NCBI RefSeq assembly: GCF_037975245.1
Contig: NC_092563.1
Location: forward strand, 29,413,960 to 29,477,959
Reading direction: 5' to 3'
DNA length: 64,000 nucleotides
Origin: Apostichopus japonicus
Lineage: Eukaryota; Echinodermata; Holothuroidea; Aspidochirotida; Stichopodidae
The notes below the pieces were generated by a model. The model was not told where the DNA came from and ran no database searches. It saw only the letters and a program-made list of their open reading frames with translations. Each line of letters opens with the position of its first letter. The first letter of the stretch is position 1. Made by a program: the position numbers and the translations under genes. Of the stretch, positions 23,128-38,500 are shown piece after piece.

Positions 23128-23770
23128 CGTACACTTTCACATATGAAATATTAATTACAGAGACAAGATCAAAACCTAAAAGTCTGAGCCAAAATTCCCC
23201 CGAGATTACTTTCTTCGAAAAATTTGTAGATAAACTTGTTCGCATAAATACCCAAACAATAGTTTGGTCTTATTGTACGAACAACGTAATTGAGCTTTGT
23301 TTACAAACACTGTTATTTGTTTCGAGTAAAACAATATAGTAACCTCTTACACAGTTCGATTTTTACTTTCACATCTGAAATATTAATTACAGAAACATGA
23401 TCAAAGCCTTTAAATTGCTCCCATATTACTTTAGCATAAATACCCAACTATACCCAACCGTCTTATACCCAACCGCCAACCATAAATACCCAACCGTCTT
23501 ATTGTGCGAACAACGTAAATAGAGCTTTGTTTACAAACACTGTTATTTCTTTCAAGTAAAAAAATAAAGTCACCTTTTACACAATAACAGTTCGATTTTT
23601 ACTTTCACATCTGAAATATTAATTACAGAAACATGATCAAAACCTAAAGTCTGAGCCAAAGTTGCCCCCATATTACTTTAGCATAAATACCAAACTATAG
23701 GTTTGTCTTATTGTACGAACAACATAACCAGGGCTTTGTTTCATGTAAACAATATAGTAACCTCTTGTCT
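23128..23770. repeat. Three-unit tandem repeat of about 230 bp
   Basis: AAATATTAATTACAG recurs at about 23147, 23375 and 23612. Each unit also carries GCATAAATACC and TTGTRCGAACAAC, and the first two carry TTTACAAACACTGTTATTT. The middle unit has an extra expansion of ATACCCAACCG. It is non-coding. Confidence 0.85.
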
Positions 23771-25413
23771 GTTTTATTGACTATTCAAGGTAAATAATGC
23801 AGATGGATAAAGTACAACAAAAGTTGCAGCTGCATTTCAGTAACACAAAAGTATTCCGCTTTGAGCATTTTTCAACAAATCATCTTGTTTTACACTGCAG
23901 TAGATTTATTACATAATTTGGTACGAACGTTTTGGGATATATTTTTGTTTCTCAAACAGAATTTGTGAAATCAGTCATTCTGCGTGTGGGTTAAATATTA
24001 CAACCCATGTGCATATATTATATTGTGTATTACACACAATGTACATCCTGCCCCTATATTGTATATAACACACAAAATACTCTAGTCTTGTTTCCAGTCG
24101 TTTGTTGTTGTTGTATGATGCAACCATTCTGCACCTTTGCCCCAATCAGACGTGGCACTTGCATGATCAAGAGGTGGTATAGTACTTATGTAAGGCTAAC
24201 ATACTGTCATATATCTGTACTGAGACATGCCAGTACTTAAAAACATTGTTGCAACATGCAACAATCAGACCGGACATTGTGTGTAATACACATTTTAAGT
24301 TATATTTGTACATTGCACATAGTACACAATTAACGGTTAGATGCCAGGTTGATAAAGATGTGATAAGTTGATGCCAAAATCAACTTCTACTTTCATTTCA
24401 AATTTAAGCTACGACTTGATAAACCTCCATTGGTGGTATTGATGAACAGTCGTGTCAACATGATTTCAAAGGTTGGGGGGGGGGGTGTGGGGGAGAAACT
24501 GTACACTTCCGCTCACTGATTTAGGTAGGGGCGTGAACCTTTATGGCAGAGGGCTAGATCCAAGGTTATATAATGGTGGGCGTTGAAGTTGACACCATTG
24601 TTCCCCGCCCCCCCCACCCACCGTCTAACGATGTTGAATTCCCATTGTGCATGCCACTGGTTATGAGGGCTGCACAGCTAAGTGTCGATAATACGCAATA
24701 GCAGGTTTTCTCGAGTTAGCCTTTTGAACACCAATGCTCTTGATACCTAATTTATAAACATGAAACAATTTATATATGGTTTATTTGAATAGCAGGGAGA
24801 GTTGCATACATAAAGATTACATTTTCAGAAATCTTTCAAATATGTTAGCTTTACATGCATATACACTTCACAAATTCCTCCATATTACGTCCAATTTATT
24901 CTTGATTCTAGAATATTGCTTTCTCAAAAATGACCTTCAGATAATTTTGCATTTAAAAATCGTAACCTTTTTCAACTTCTTAGCCATGATTGTCCACAAA
25001 TGTTCATTGATAGTAAAAAAGAATAATTTAATTTTAAAAATTAGAATCTTACAAATCTTACAAAGTAGATTAAGCGACATTACTATTAACACACACACAT
25101 ACGCACGCACGCACGCACAAGCAATCGTCACCATATAGAATTCTTTTATATCAATTGATCAATACCAAATGAAATTAGGACCTTTGATTATGTATGTTAA
25201 AAAATTTAGCAGCTAATAAAATAGTTGTAGAGAGGCAGAGAGTAAGGTAGAGAAAACATTACCAGTTTCTGGTTGTAGAGGCAAAGAATAAAAGTAAGAA
25301 AATAAAGACATTTCTTATAATTCAAGGCACTGCAGCAATTCATGCAGCAATTCATGAGGCATGAACCATATCCATATAATGAAAAGACATTGGTTTCGTT
25401 GTTAAGTGCTCCA
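23771..25413. other. No gene seen; G/C homopolymer tracts and 3' flank of the BPI-like gene
   Basis: Holds a G run at about 24475-24486, a facing C-rich run at about 24602-24616 and an ACGC run near 25088-25119. On the minus strand an AATAAA hexamer (plus positions 24895-24900) is a possible poly(A) signal for the BPI-like gene ending at 25414. That link is only an inference. Confidence 0.45.
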
Positions 25414-28400
25414 CTATCTCGCCAAGTCAATACCAATCTTCACAAAACCCTGAGGATATTGAATAATAGAAAGTTATTTTGTTATAATTTTGCGACGAAA
25501 ATGTTGGACAGAGTATTGAAAGAAAATCCAAAAGCTTTTTCTTCTTCCTAGCACAATTAGACACTCTCCTTTAAAACTAGTATGTTGCATAATACTGTCA
25601 AGCAGGGTTGTGTATGTGTGGGGGAGGTGGGGGGGGGGGGGGTTGGGAGTTGTCATAGGAGGCATGAGACGTGGTCTTTCGTTGAGAAAATAAGGGAGAA
25701 AGTAAACTTAAAGTGCCCTTTGTTTAAACAGAAAAATAAATTATTCCACAAAACGTGTGAATGCAGAGAGGATTCATTCTGTTTAAAAGTTTCAAATTCA
25801 TTTTGTGATTTTTCCCCCCTCAAATCACAGTCAGACATCCCATTTATCCATAAAAAACAACATGTTTGTGACCCAGAGTGACAAGATCATGGTGCCAAAA
25901 GGGCTACCTTTCGATACCGATTCTTAAAGATTCTTGGGAGATCCCATACCCAACCAATCCTTTATCAGTTGGAGGTTTCACTGTCCAGGTTTCTATAGTG
26001 AATGTCACACCATGTGAAAGGTTTTTAAAATCTGAAGAAAACTATCACGGAATCACATATTTTCCGTGAATATAAATTTTATTATTATGCACCCTGCATG
26101 CGTCTTACCTCTCCATGTTCAATCGATGGATGAACTATTTCCAAGCCATTACCTAACTCTGGTAACGGAATACCTTCAGATCCTTTATCTAAATGAGAGA
26201 TATGAAGTAAAATGTACAGCATCATTAGGAAAAATAGGAAAATTGTGTTAAACTTTAGGATAGGACTGGATTTCTGATTTCCAACGACATTACACTTTTT
26301 CGAATGTTATTTCTTCGACCTAACTTAAAGCAACCAAAATTGGCCTCTTTCATGTTACTTAATAGCTATTCACTGTGCAAACGTTAGGAAAACTCGACCA
26401 TCTAACTTTAAATAAAATCTTTATTCAAAATAATGCTTTAATATGAATACAAAATATGAAAATCTTTGGTAAAAATAATGCTTTAATATGAATACAAAAT
26501 AGTTTCCTCTTTGTTACTGTCATTGCTGTGTGGTTTCTTAAGAAGGAAATTCTTACAGTCTATAGCATCATTAACTCCTATTTTTGGTGAATTAATGTTA
26601 AATGTAGACTGCATCATATACTTTAGTTTCTAATTAACACTAGTACACAAGGAGCCCTGTCTCTGTGATGCTTGTGAATGAACGATCAGGTGTACCACAT
26701 TGCTCTAATGGGAAAATATTTCATTACTTCCTATATTATATCTCGCACAGACGTGTATTAGACAGTTGCAGGTCGTTTTATTAATTTGAAATGCAGCTGG
26801 AAGACATTAAAGGCATTGAAGACTCGCCCCAAACCGCCTGCGGCCATCTGAAAAAGTTAACTTTCTGTTGCTTGCAAGTGACGTTTTGTTTGTGTCGCTA
26901 CAAAATGCAGACAGTAATGAAACGTGATACCTTAATTGTTATCTTTAGCTGGACCTGAGATGTCCATCGCTGTATCGTTTGTATATTGTGCTGTGGGTAT
27001 TGACCACAGCTGTATGTCCTGACTGTACACATCGTGTCTAATTACCGACGGTAGCAAGCTGTGTGTGTATTTTCTGGGATAGATGGTGGTGTTTAACACT
27101 TCTGTTACACCTCATTCTAAACTAGGTCAAATTACCGGCATTAGACGTTTCTTTTTGCGCGAGTCTTTACAAGCTTTAAAGTGGAACAACTTGAAGAAGA
27201 AGCTTTACAAATCAATTCAATATGTTTAACAGTAAATCCCTTTACACAGCAGGAGCTATACAATCAGTACAGATGGTTGATGTATAGTTTGGTTTTCTTA
27301 TCTACTGTATGTAAATGAAGGGGTGGTACCTAGTTGTACTACCTGCAAATATCACAGAATCTAACCCTTTGGTTAAAAGAGAAGAACTCAACTTTTATAT
27401 AACAAAACATATTACACTATCACAGAAAACTATCAGCATCAGAGGTAAAATAATCTCTACTATCTCAAAGATCAAATAGCCCGAGGAGGAAATTCATTAA
27501 AAAGCGTGGCAATTAAAAGTGAACTACCAGCTCTTACTTCATAATACAAATGTCTGATATTATGAATCACTTATTAAAGGGACGCTGGAGACTTAAACTT
27601 AGTTTAATAAATCACAACCAATAGCCACCTAACATAGCACTGGGTAATTTTAGGTAGACGACGTATTCTGCAGTAATACCAGGGTAGAAAACTTGCAAGA
27701 GAAACTTTACAAAAGCGAAAGAAAATTTAGTCGTAGGTGTGTTCAATTGATCAAACTACTTAAGAAAAGTGCCAAATTTGAATCTACTTAGCTAGACAAT
27801 TCATGAAATCTATAGTGTAATGTTGTGCATTTAACACACAGTAAAATCTAACAACAGGGTTTGGTTATTAACTGTTGAAATCAGGATTTGCATTATGAAA
27901 TGATTTCAAATATTCTGTCTTATACTGTGATAGCATTAAAGGCCAAAGAGGGAATTAACATTCCAGGTTTTTCCTCTCTTTTGTCTCTGATAAGTAAATT
28001 TTTATGAAACCAAAAAACATCAACCATTTCTTGTTCGCTCATATCATATGGGAATGCAGAAATCTGGATTCACATATGAATTTGAAAACAAACTCCAAAG
28101 TCTCTTTAACCATTATTACATGTTTCATTAAGTTTTGTTTCCCTTTAAATAAGTGAACACATCAAGTGATATCATCTCCAATGCTTGATTCAATTACCTC
28201 TAACTTAGTGACAAACTATAACCCGCAATTCACATTTAAACCAGAAAGCCAGCCTTGCCTTATACTGATATGAAATCAACTAATTGATAAAGGAAGTCGA
28301 GAAAATGTGTCCTAAAGTCAAGTATCATAACATTCACGACATCATACACACATGCACAAACACACACAATCACCATTGTTACGTGACCGTTCTCATATTT

Positions 28401-31400
28401 AATGTGGAGAACAGATCACGTGGCATATAAAGGAGAACACAAGGATGAAAGTAAGTTTAGAGCATTTAATAAGCTATTTACATGGCAGAACAAAATATGA
28501 ATATGAACATAATAAATGTGTTTAATATGGGGACAGTAATCAAAGCCAAGGAACCATCAGAGGTGTGGCGACAACCTCTTAACGGAACGAACGGAGAATA
28601 CGGAGAGGGCGCTCAATCGGGCATCTGCCGCTTTCATACCGCAGTGTAAAGGAATGTTCTAGTAGGCTATGAATATTCAAGAAGTCTGCGAAACACTTTG
28701 TTGGCGAGTTCCAGTTATGTAGAATGTGTGAGCGCATCTGGGATCGTAACAATTGGAAGACTCGGAGACTTGAATGGTAACTTATGTTACGTAATAGGGT
28801 AAATGAATAAGTGGGTTACATAACACCATTGTAAAGATTAATTTTGCCCTTGGCAAGGAATCAATAGCAGGGAAACAGAGGTCTTGAATCCTTCTCAAAA
28901 TTATGCTCATTTCTACAACCCCGGAGAAAAAAAAACAAAAAAAAACTTACCTTTTATGTACTGCTTGATGAAAGCATGAGAGGCAAAACTGAGGGCGCTG
29001 TTGATGATATCCATCTAAGAAGAGAGGTTTATAAAACGAAAAGAGTCAAAATGGGTTTTTGGGTTTCAGAAGTTGGGAATAGATTTCGAATGGATTCGTA
29101 TTGAGTGTTCGATACCTGTGTATAAATATTTCAAGAATTTCCAGTTCTTCCAAGATAGAACTCCGATTTCTTGAATCAAGATTGCCAGCAAAAGATTCTG
29201 GATATGATTTTCTGTCTTAAAAGTGACACCAGAATTGACATCTAATGTAAAAGCTAATTTTAATTGAGAATATGTCAATGATGATTGGTGTGATACAATT
29301 TTTGGAAAAATGGACATAAAAAAATTGTTTTCCTTCTCTAATGAATATTCATGAAGCCGAGACATACAATGGGATAAAGATCGCACAATTGCAGAGGAAT
29401 GATTTAATATCATCTTTGAGTTTTCTGAAATAGAATAAATAGCATGAGATACAGGAAAGGGAAACAGGAGGAGGAGGGGGCAGGGGGAGTGTCAACTAGC
29501 TCTTAGTAACCTGAGAAATGAATGAATCAGATATTTCTTCATCAGTTTGCATCAAGGTTAACTACATAAGAGAAAAGCAGACTTAATTTATGACAGCGTC
29601 CGTTCCATTGTGTGAGATATTGATCATCCGTTGTAATTAAGAACAATTCAGAAAACTTAATTTAGAAATATTAAAAAAACTTAATAAACAGAGACTTACG
29701 TCAAGGTCTTCAACATCAGCCTCAAGTAACTTAGATTGAGAGCTGAAAGAGAAGCATAGAACCAAAGGATGGCAATTAAATACAAACTTCCCTGAAAGAA
29801 CATGCAGGTCACATATAAGAATTGAACTACATTTGTAGGCAAACAGATCTTTAATATCTCATGGAGACCTGAATTGAGAAATTTCAATGAGGGAATCCCT
29901 ACAGTTTTATTGAAAGAGGTAAAAAAAAAACTTTTTTTTTAAATAAATCAAAATTTGAAAAGACTATTATACCACACTGATACTAAAACTGACTGGTTGG
30001 GCCTATTATTTTATTAAGAAAAGTCAAGACAGAGAGACTGGGCACAAAGAAACCAAACAACTTCATCCACCCTCAACTCAGTAACCTTACATTGAAACTA
30101 CAATAAATGTGATCATGACCATGTAACATCAAGTGAAGTCCCTTTGAAAGAATATACACACTTGCACATGATTCTGATTAAAGGTTGGTCAATCTTCTGC
30201 ATTGTGTACTGTGTATCTGCAAATAACAGAAACTACTCATGATCTAAAGAATCTAGTAACAGGCAGCTGTCTTCTTTCCACTCGTACGACGGCCTCTCAG
30301 AATGAAACAAACAACTGAAGAATCGTCACCCTTTTTGTGTAATTAAATAAATTTAAAATCCATACAGACCTGAAAGAACTGACAGACCAGATGAATCTTG
30401 AATCTTCTAGACCAAGACTTCCGGCTAGCTGAAGTGTCTGAGGTTAAAAAAATGAAAACACAGCCATTTTTTTCGGGTACTATAAATATGCATATATTAC
30501 TATAAATATGCATATATTACTATAAATATGCATATATTACTATAAATATGCATTTATTACTATAAATATGCATTTATTACTATAAATATGCATATATTTT
30601 TCATATTGATACTATTCTCCTGGAATGGATATCACTATCTATTCGTTCAGTATCATCAGTAATTCATAGAATAAACATTCACACTTCTTCTCATTTCCAT
30701 ATCATCATAGTCAACTTATCATCACAGTTAGGCTTAATTGTAAGGATATTTCCCATAGAAAGTGCATTTCCATGAACAAAAACTTGTCATTTAGCCTCTG
30801 AAGAAGATCCTGCTAGGATCGAAATGTCAGGCCAACTTACTTTCACACAACAAAAAGAAGACACTAATTTGCAGTCGGGTATCGTGGTGCTGCTAGATTT
30901 AATATTCATGCATCTTTTCATTTCCATCAGAAAAGTTGGGACAATTTCCTAATGCTAATACCTCTCGTATCTGTACTCCAATATCATGCTCTCAAAGCAC
31001 TGGTATTGACAGTACGAACAGTTCCTAGACTTTATAGAAACATGATATTCATACTGCTCGCACTGACAATACTAGTGCTCTGAGGCAGGACAGTACACAA
31101 CAGCATAGAAATTTCCATCAGCCAGTCGGGTATTGTAGTGCTTCAAAATTGAATATTCATGCTGTTTTCATTTCCATTGACCAGTAGGCATCGTAGTGCC
31201 TCTAGATTGAATATTCATGCATGCATTCATTTCCATCAACCAGTCGGGACAACTTTTCAATGCTTATACTTCTCTTTACTGCTTTAAAGCACTCGGACTG
31301 ACAGTATGAAAAGTTCCTAACCATTTATCTCATAGAAACATGATATTTACACAGCTAGAAGACATCCTGTCAGTAAAAGGGCTTTACAGCATGAGGTGGA

Positions 31401-34400
31401 CGGCTGAATATAAAAAATTGTCCCACCTGGGTGATTTCCATATTGGCTTGATCTGTTTGTGATGTATGAATGCAAAGCAAATCTTGTCACAAGGTCAACA
31501 ACTGACACCAGACTTACCCCTGGACAATAATGACTTACTTGAACCTTGGTTAAACTTACAGTTTGCAAGGTAGCTACGTTGTCTGTGGTCGAATCGTCCT
31601 GAATGATATGTAACTCAATATTGATCTGGACTTGTAACTCAACTGCTTCCTCTGTGAGTTGAACAGAAGGTGGACTTGATGGGTATATCTTAAACTGTAT
31701 CTCCTTATTTGGGTATGATTTACTAATCTGCAGATCAAAGATAAAAAAGTTAATAATTCATGTGGTAAGTGACTCATTTACTAATCTCAAAAAGATTGTT
31801 AACAACTTAATAATATGAATGAGTAATTCAACAATGGACAAACTGAGATGGAAATCATTAACAATGTTTGAAAATTGATTTAGATTTCGAACTAGGGAAC
31901 TTTCGATTTACATGTCTTGTGCTCTTCTGTCTGAGCTATGTATCTCTTACTTGGTGGTGATACCTATTAAACCAATTCTTTTGTTAGGATGGGGACAAGG
32001 GTGAGGGGAGGGGGGTGGGCAGTCAGGTCTGAATATTATTCTAGCCATAAAATTCTTTTGTATCAAAATATTAAAATATCTTAACAATTTTTTTCATTTT
32101 TATTTGAATGAAAAACACCAAGGGTGAGGGGAGGGGGGGCAGTCAGGTCTGAATAATATTCTAGCCATAAAATTCTTTTGTACCAAACTATTAAAATATC
32201 TTAACAATTTTTTAAATTTTTATTTGAATGAAAAACACCATAAAAATTTAATACAATAGGTGTAAGGAAAGGTAAGTGTAAGGAATTTACACACGTGTTT
32301 GACATCTCAGATAACCATCTCTAAATTTAGTCTACCTTCCATGAAAGCATTTGATAGCACATACTAAAGCAGAAACATCTCTTAAAAGCCTGTAATGGTA
32401 CTAAATGGATTGCTGTGTTTAATTAAAGATTTGAGGTTTTGTTAATTTTTTCTCCCATTAATAATTACAAAGGACTGGTCTCATTCAGGAACCTCACTTT
32501 TCAATGAATGTAATACGCAATTCTTAATATCAATGGTATCTAGGATACACACAGTGGCAACATCAGGTTTGACCCGTAATGAAAAAGTAGCATCATAAAA
32601 ACAAAAGAAAAAATGACCATACTCTAGAAAATGTGCCAAATTAGCAAGAAATTTGTTACTGTTACCTGTGGTAGCAGTAGACTAATTTCATAACCTGAAG
32701 TGTTCAATTGAAGAGTGTTGTTTTCAGGTAACTATGGAGACAAAAACATCAAAAGAAAATCATTTTATGCATATATGTGGAGATGATCCCGATAAAAATA
32801 TTACCTGTTTCTATTTTGTCCTCTTTCATGTGATTGGTCAATTCTCTAGTGATAGACAATAGACAATCCACTGATTGGTTGATTAACTGATCTCGCAGTC
32901 TAACAGTTAATCTACGAGGAAGGCAAGAAACAATCAGTGACATACCAAGTCTACTGACACAAATAGGACAGATCACTTGTAAAACCAATAACAGAACAGA
33001 ATCAAAGGGATTTGGGGGAGGAGTACTCTGTCATAAGTTACCATGGCAATAAGAATTTTTCTACAACATGATGCAGTGCACTCTGAGTTTGCTGATCATG
33101 AAATGTGGCTGCAGAATCTAAAACTTGAAAATGTTTGAGAACATTTATATGCTACCAACTAAACCAAAATATTAGAAAAATATGAATGAGTATCTGAAAG
33201 GGGGGGGAGGGGGGGCAAGGGAAATCTAATTATTGCAAGTAATAAAACTATGCCCTCTCATAAAAAAATTGGCTAACCAGCTCAATGTTGATGGTAACTG
33301 ATTAAATTGGTGATTCATTCGATTGTACACAGGATATTTGGTTCATGCTTTCTGTGGTTTACAAGTTATCCAAAACCTGAGGTGTGCATGCCCACTCTGG
33401 AATTTTAACGCTGGCATGAGTTTCAGAGTGAACACTGTTTAAATTTGATTCAAAAAAATATCAAAAGAAAACCAAAGGGCAGATAAAATCATTCACCACC
33501 CAGTGTCACATAAATCATAAAAGGACAAAATGGAGGCCCCTGACAAGACGTTTACGTAATCTAGTATTAACAGAGCAAAATCTTCCCTTGATAATTGGGA
33601 AAATTGTTCATTACAAAGGCCTCTATCATATGCAGTAAAGATGGGTTTGCTTCTCCTTTTATGCTGTTTCATATTTACCTCTTTCTGTGTTAGGCTGTAG
33701 TGTAAGTATCCACTACTGAATAAGGCTTGACCTGCGCTGTTCAGCCCGTAGTCTGTCAGCCATATATAAAACATTTGAGAATCTTCTGAGTCTGATGGGA
33801 ATGCTGGTTTATCCTGCGAGGGTTTGGACCTACTGCTGACATCAAATATCTCTCCCTACAAATCAGAAACAAGTTTGAAACACATTTGAAAAGGATGTTC
33901 TGAGGATGAATACAAAAACACATTAAATCATTCTTAAATAACTGGGTGTGTCTGCATTACAACTTTTTTGCCATCTGATCTTCTTAAGAAATAATATTTA
34001 TTGACAACATTTAATTTGTTGAAGTAATGTCATAACAAATTTTAAACTTGTGAGGAAGCCTGTAACATATAGTACACACACTCACCAGCACATAGGCTAT
34101 ACCTACCAAAACAAGGGTTCATATGATAGATGATGTAAATAACCTACAGCCAAATTTACATATAAGAAATCAGGGCTGAATTGTTGAGGATAAAGATGGA
34201 CTAACAGCACCTTATTGAAGTGAGATGTAAAATACTTCATAGGGTTTGTACACACCATTGTGCTAGTAGCTAGTGAGTGAATTATATGCCAGCACTGGAA
34301 TATTGGAATATCTTTTGGAATGCAACCACCTGATTTTAATGTTTTATTCAAGCCAGACTGGAACAAATCCAAACATACATTTTCTTATTTATTGAAAATT

Positions 34401-35557
34401 TAATGAAAAATAATGCTTTATGAGCTTGAAACAACATACAGTTTGTAAACCAAGAACCAAATATATATTTTGTTCAAGTTTTTAAACCTGTTGCTGTTGG
34501 TTAGGCAAAGTGTCAAAAAGTAGGACACTGATGGGGCTGCAGCTTTCTGCAGCTAGGCTGTGTAACAGGTACTATATTGTTGCTGTGCAGTTTCGCACAT
34601 AGGTACTGGTCGTTCACACAATGTGTGCTTGACATTCACAAAATATAGGCCCTGTAGGTCTGCAATGATAATCTCTATTGCTTGATATTGATAAGGCCTT
34701 GCTGGAGAGGAATTTGCAGCTTTTCTTTGTGAGATGGTACCTTAATGACATAACATACAATTCTATTTGGTATTTCATGCAAAAGTTAATCATTGTGAAA
34801 ATTACATATTTTTCAGACATTCTTTCTTATCTTAACTAATAAATGTTTGGAAGGCAATTACCTCCCTTGCTTCCTACCTTGGGTCTCTTCTTTATTGAAG
34901 GTTCTGAGATGTAACAAAGATTTTGATGACCAATTTGATCTGTATGTTCTACTCATTCCTGTCCCGCTCACCCACCCCACCTCCCATCCAATGAAATGAC
35001 AGTAAGATATATGTAATCACAGAGAAATGATATAACATTAGACAGGGATATATTGTGCTGTGACTTACACTGTGCAAAATATCAAGAAATGATTCAGTCG
35101 AAGCAGGATTGGCGATTAGAGATAAGTCAAGACTCATGACATCTGGTATCAAAGGTATTATAACTGCAGGAAAAACAAATACAGAACAGTCATGGTCAAA
35201 TGTGTGCTGAGTACTTTCAAAAGCTGATCAGATGATGACAACCCTACACAGTACAATATTCTCTGATTTGTTCATTAATTTGCCAAAACTATCCGTAAAA
35301 GACTTCAGACATATTAATCAATTTCAGGTCATGATTTTTATTTTGAGAACAAAAACAAATTAAATTTTCTATTCCCACAAATACATGTATTATAGAAGTC
35401 ACTAACTGGACTGTGAATTCAATAAATAAAATTGAATTAATCATAAATTCATTCTGGTTTTCTCTCATGTGTTGAATTTGTAGTATTAATTTGCATAATT
35501 ATATGCAGGATACGACATTTATATATATATATAAATATTTATATTTATATATATATT

Positions 35558-35588
<31 letters not shown>

Positions 35589-38500
35589 CAGACATTATAT
35601 ACATATATTGGAGGCTTGATAGCTGGAGGCTCAAAGTTTCTTCACTGTTTTGGATTTCCCAACTCATCTCCATTTGAAATAAATACATATGGATATCCAT
35701 ACACAATATCGTTTTGGACTAATTCTGTATGTATTGTGACTAAAACACTGATTGAAATTTTGTGTCTCCTAACATGGTGCAGTAACTTGTTGTACCCATC
35801 CCCAATGTTGGGCTGAAAACTTTCACACGAACCTTCCACAGTGGACAAAGCTGATGCAAGGTCCTTTCTGATCGCATTAGATGATAAATCACAGATCTGG
35901 TATAATTGTAGAAATTGAGAACAATAAACACTTATTGGATTGTTTCTTATCACTTTTACATTAGAAATAACTGTTCTAAGGGGCCCGGCCATAGCTCTCC
36001 TGGTGACTGAATACATGATATGAAAACTAAAATGATTAAAATAAATTTGAACCTTTGAAATGGAGGGATGAACTGTTATCAATAACTAAAAGTCTGCATG
36101 GCCAAAATGCAGAAAACTGTAGGTGCTCTGAAAGGCCAAGGACTGGAGTCAACTTTCCAGTGTGAGAACACACAAATGAGTTTCTTTTGATGAATTCATT
36201 TCCCAAACATGAAATTTTTCCTAACTTTTCACCAAAATCAAGAGAACTTGAAAGTAATGGGAATATCACAACTATTAAACTTACTTTCACACAATTACCT
36301 AATTGACTACAAAAGCTACATATCACCTTGGTCAACAAATTACTGCTTAAGATTTTTCTCTTATTTTTAATAGTATATGTACACTCACTGTACAGTTGTG
36401 TTGTTGCCAATACATCACAGCTAATGTTAGACAGCTATCCTTCAGAAAACCTATAAAAACCTGACATTGACCAAAAGATGTCTATGATATCTCTTATTAA
36501 CTTATTTAAAATTAAAAACCAAATATAAATATAAATTATAGTTTAATAAAATAAAATTTCACCTGCTCGTTTGCGACCTTTTTCAACATTTCTTCAATTT
36601 TGTCCTCAATCAAATTATACAGCCACCTGAAGAGACAAATAGAACAACAAAAGTAAATAGTAAACATCATTACTTAATCTTTGGCCTCCATTGGCTGTTA
36701 TAATTAGCATAAGTTATGTTTCAGGTAAGAATGTGGATAGGCTTATTATTGGTGAGACTATTATGACTAGTTCATTGCATATTTTAAAGTAATGGTACAA
36801 AACACATTTCAGTAAATCTAGTTGGGAAGTGGAATATATGTATATAATTTAAAACGTAATGAGTTGGAAAATTTAGAACAAAAAACTTTCCAGCCTCCAC
36901 CGGGTCTCTAGTTCGGGCCTCCCGGGGACACACTATTCACTAGGCCATGGACACTGATTGTATGTCCAGAGGTTCGAAACCGGTGAGGGAGGTCGTAATT
37001 ACACACTATAGTGGCCTGTCACCTGTATCGAACAATACTAAGTTCTGTTTTTGGTGACATATTCGCCTCACTCTAGAGATCAAACATGATACTAACCAAC
37101 TTGAAGTCATTTGTGATTCATTTGTGACAATTACATATATATATATTTATATATATCTATATATTTGTACAGGAGGAACATAAAACTCTTAAAACATCTG
37201 ACTGTAGGCAAGGGCGGCGGAAGCACTTTTAATCTGGGGGGGCACCGACATCAAAGGGCACTTTGCAGAAATTCGATTGGACTGATGTAGCCTTATATTT
37301 AGTACCCTTTATAACTCTTATTGTATCATCTTTTTTGCGTATACACATCACTCCATCAACGCCCCCCCCCCACCCCTTTCATAGAAAATATGCATACTAG
37401 CTCTGCAATATCCAAAGTTGTATGCACGACTATCTGAGCGGAGCGCCACCATTGGTTGGCGCGGAGCGTACAAGAAAATTTTTGGTTTTACAAACCCCTC
37501 AGATGGCCAGAAACGGCCCTTCCCGAGTGTTCATTCCGGTTCCCTGGCCTCTTGCTAACTTGAGACACCTCAATTTTTATGTAGAAAAAGGGCACATTTT
37601 TAACCCTGAGGAAAAGTGGGGGGGCACGTGCCCCCTGTGCCCCCCCGGTTCCGCCGCCCTTGACTGTAGGTTCACTGTCAAAACTGACAGAAAGGTATTC
37701 CACTTCCCAACTAGATATATATATATATATATCACTTCAATTATCCTGAATTTTCTCAAAACTTAAGTTTGATCAAGAATGAGACACAGTGAACTCAAGT
37801 AAAAAATCTACTATTTATTCTTTTCATGGAAAGAAAAAACAAGTAAACATGTATTTCAAAGAAATGAAAAATGAGACACAGTGAACTCAAGTAAAAAATC
37901 TACTATTTATTCTTTTCACGGAAAGAAAAATCAAGTAAACATGTATTTCAAAGAAATGAAAAATGAAAAAGAAACCATGAACTAACTTACTCTTTGCCAC
38001 CTGAAATCTCAATATCAGATTCTTCCACATGGTAATGACAATGTTTGTCAGCAATATCTATTTTCAGGTGACCTGATTCATCAGCAGCTGAATTGGGAAA
38101 AGTAATTCAAATAACTTTTGTAAGGTGATACATTCGTGAAAGTAAATATAAACTTCCTTTTTTCACATATATTCAGAAACTTTTCAAGTCGGGCAGCTGA
38201 GATAAACATTTGAGCAATGCATAATCATTCACTGTTTCCCACAGAACAAAAACACCTACACCTACGACAAGATTGCCACTTTTGTATAGAAGTGTGCAAC
38301 ATGTTTGTCCGCCTACACAACGATGTTCCTTTTGCAGTGGAAGAACCTTGTTATAAGTAGTCATCAAATAAAATTTGTTCAAAATGAGGATTTTCTTAAC
38401 TTTCCAGACTAAACTTTAAGAACTTGAAAGACCAAGAAAATAGATTTTTCCTTTTCCTGTTTTTAACCCAACTTTTCCCATTTTTCAGAATGAGTGGGAG

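Noticed and set aside
29066-29413. 115-codon minus-strand open frame between BPI exons
   Set aside because: No BPI homology, no splice sites consistent with phase, and exons 13 and 14 join correctly without it.
30479-30599. CRISPR-like array
   Set aside because: 20-bp units are directly adjacent with no spacers, in an animal intron; a minisatellite.
37422-37766. Conserved open frame MHDYLSGAPPLVGAE, also at 44312-44566
   Set aside because: Repeated because both lie in the same hAT-like MITE family; no codon-level sign of a protein and no known domain.
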